A stretch of DNA of 5,620 nucleotides from Actinomycetes bacterium (GTDB lineage: Bacteria > Actinomycetota > Actinomycetes > Actinomycetales > Cellulomonadaceae): NCBI GenBank assembly GCA_023460255.1, contig JAEWQZ010000070.1, forward strand, positions 1 to 5,620. The letters are read 5' to 3'. The position numbers were made by a program, and so were the translations under genes. Of this stretch, positions 5,568 through 5,620 are shown in pieces. Each line of letters opens with the position of its first letter. Positions within the stretch are counted from its first letter, which is position 1. The notes below the pieces were generated by a model. The model did not search any database. It was not told where the DNA came from and was given only the letters and a program-made list of their open reading frames with translations.

Positions 5568-5620
5568 AGGGGTCCATCTTCACCCGACGCCAGGGGGTTC
5601 GTTTTCGGCCGTCGTTGACA
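5568..5620 (-). repeat. IS21 right terminal repeat with two internal repeats
   Basis: Read inward from 5620, the end begins TGTCAACGACGGCC. Its internal repeats on the plus strand are AGGGGGTTCGTTTTC (5592-5606) and AGGGGTCCATCTTC (5568-5581), the counterparts of the GAAAAC..ACCCC repeats at the left end. Confidence 0.88.
5615..5620 (+). promoter_or_regulatory. Outward-facing -35 box at the IS21 right tip
   Basis: The last six bases are TTGACA, a perfect -35 hexamer pointing out of the element. In IS21 itself a -35 in the right end is known to form a strong junction promoter when two copies sit in tandem. Whether a -10 follows here lies beyond the window. Confidence 0.5.

Larger units (their letters stand above)
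3470..5620 (+). mobile_element. Complete IS21-family insertion sequence (2151 bp)
   Basis: The element carries istA and istB between terminal inverted repeats. The left end begins TGTCGACG at 3470; the right end, read inward from 5620, begins TGTCAACG. Over the outer 53 bases the two ends match at 40 positions without gaps. Each end has two internal repeats spaced about 25 bases, the multiple-terminal-repeat arrangement typical of IS21. Both genes are full length with their catalytic motifs, so the element may be active. The right boundary coincides with the window edge, so the target duplication cannot be checked. Confidence 0.92.

Noticed and set aside
1..5620. CRISPR array, retron or defence system
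   Set aside because: No regularly spaced repeats, no reverse transcriptase motif and no Cas, nuclease or helicase gene is present.

Overview
The window is very GC-rich and looks like the chromosome of a high-GC Gram-positive bacterium (Actinomycetota). Short-form FhaA and the overall base composition suggest the Micrococcales, perhaps near Cellulomonadaceae, but that placement is an inference. It joins a conserved core locus (positions 1 to about 2373) to an accessory stretch made of transposon remains, a broken antitoxin gene and a complete insertion sequence (about 2374 to 5620).

Core part, minus strand: fhaA, fhaB and a PP2C phosphatase (pstP) follow each other with gaps of about 10 bases. 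In actinobacteria this is the start of the cluster that continues with rodA, pbpA, pknA and pknB and couples Ser/Thr phosphorylation to cell growth, division and peptidoglycan synthesis. The phosphatase runs off the left edge. Diverging from fhaA is a tRNA-Leu (anticodon CAG) with a strong rho-independent terminator.

Accessory part: about 300 bases after the terminator hold no credible gene, only an imperfect 43-base palindrome. Next comes the C-terminal remnant of a DDE-type transposase on the minus strand, broken by a frameshift. It abuts, on the other strand, a Phd/YefM-like antitoxin that has lost its start codon and has no toxin beside it. A short possible gene start (3408-3469) is then cut off by an IS21-family element. 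That element is complete: istA, istB with a one-base overlap, and 53-base imperfect terminal inverted repeats each containing two internal repeats. It spans 3470-5620 and ends exactly at the window edge with TTGACA, an outward-facing -35 box.

I see no unknown defence or other novel system. The most interesting points are the layered damage beside the tRNA (transposase relic, headless antitoxin, IS21) and the outward promoter half in the IS21 ends.
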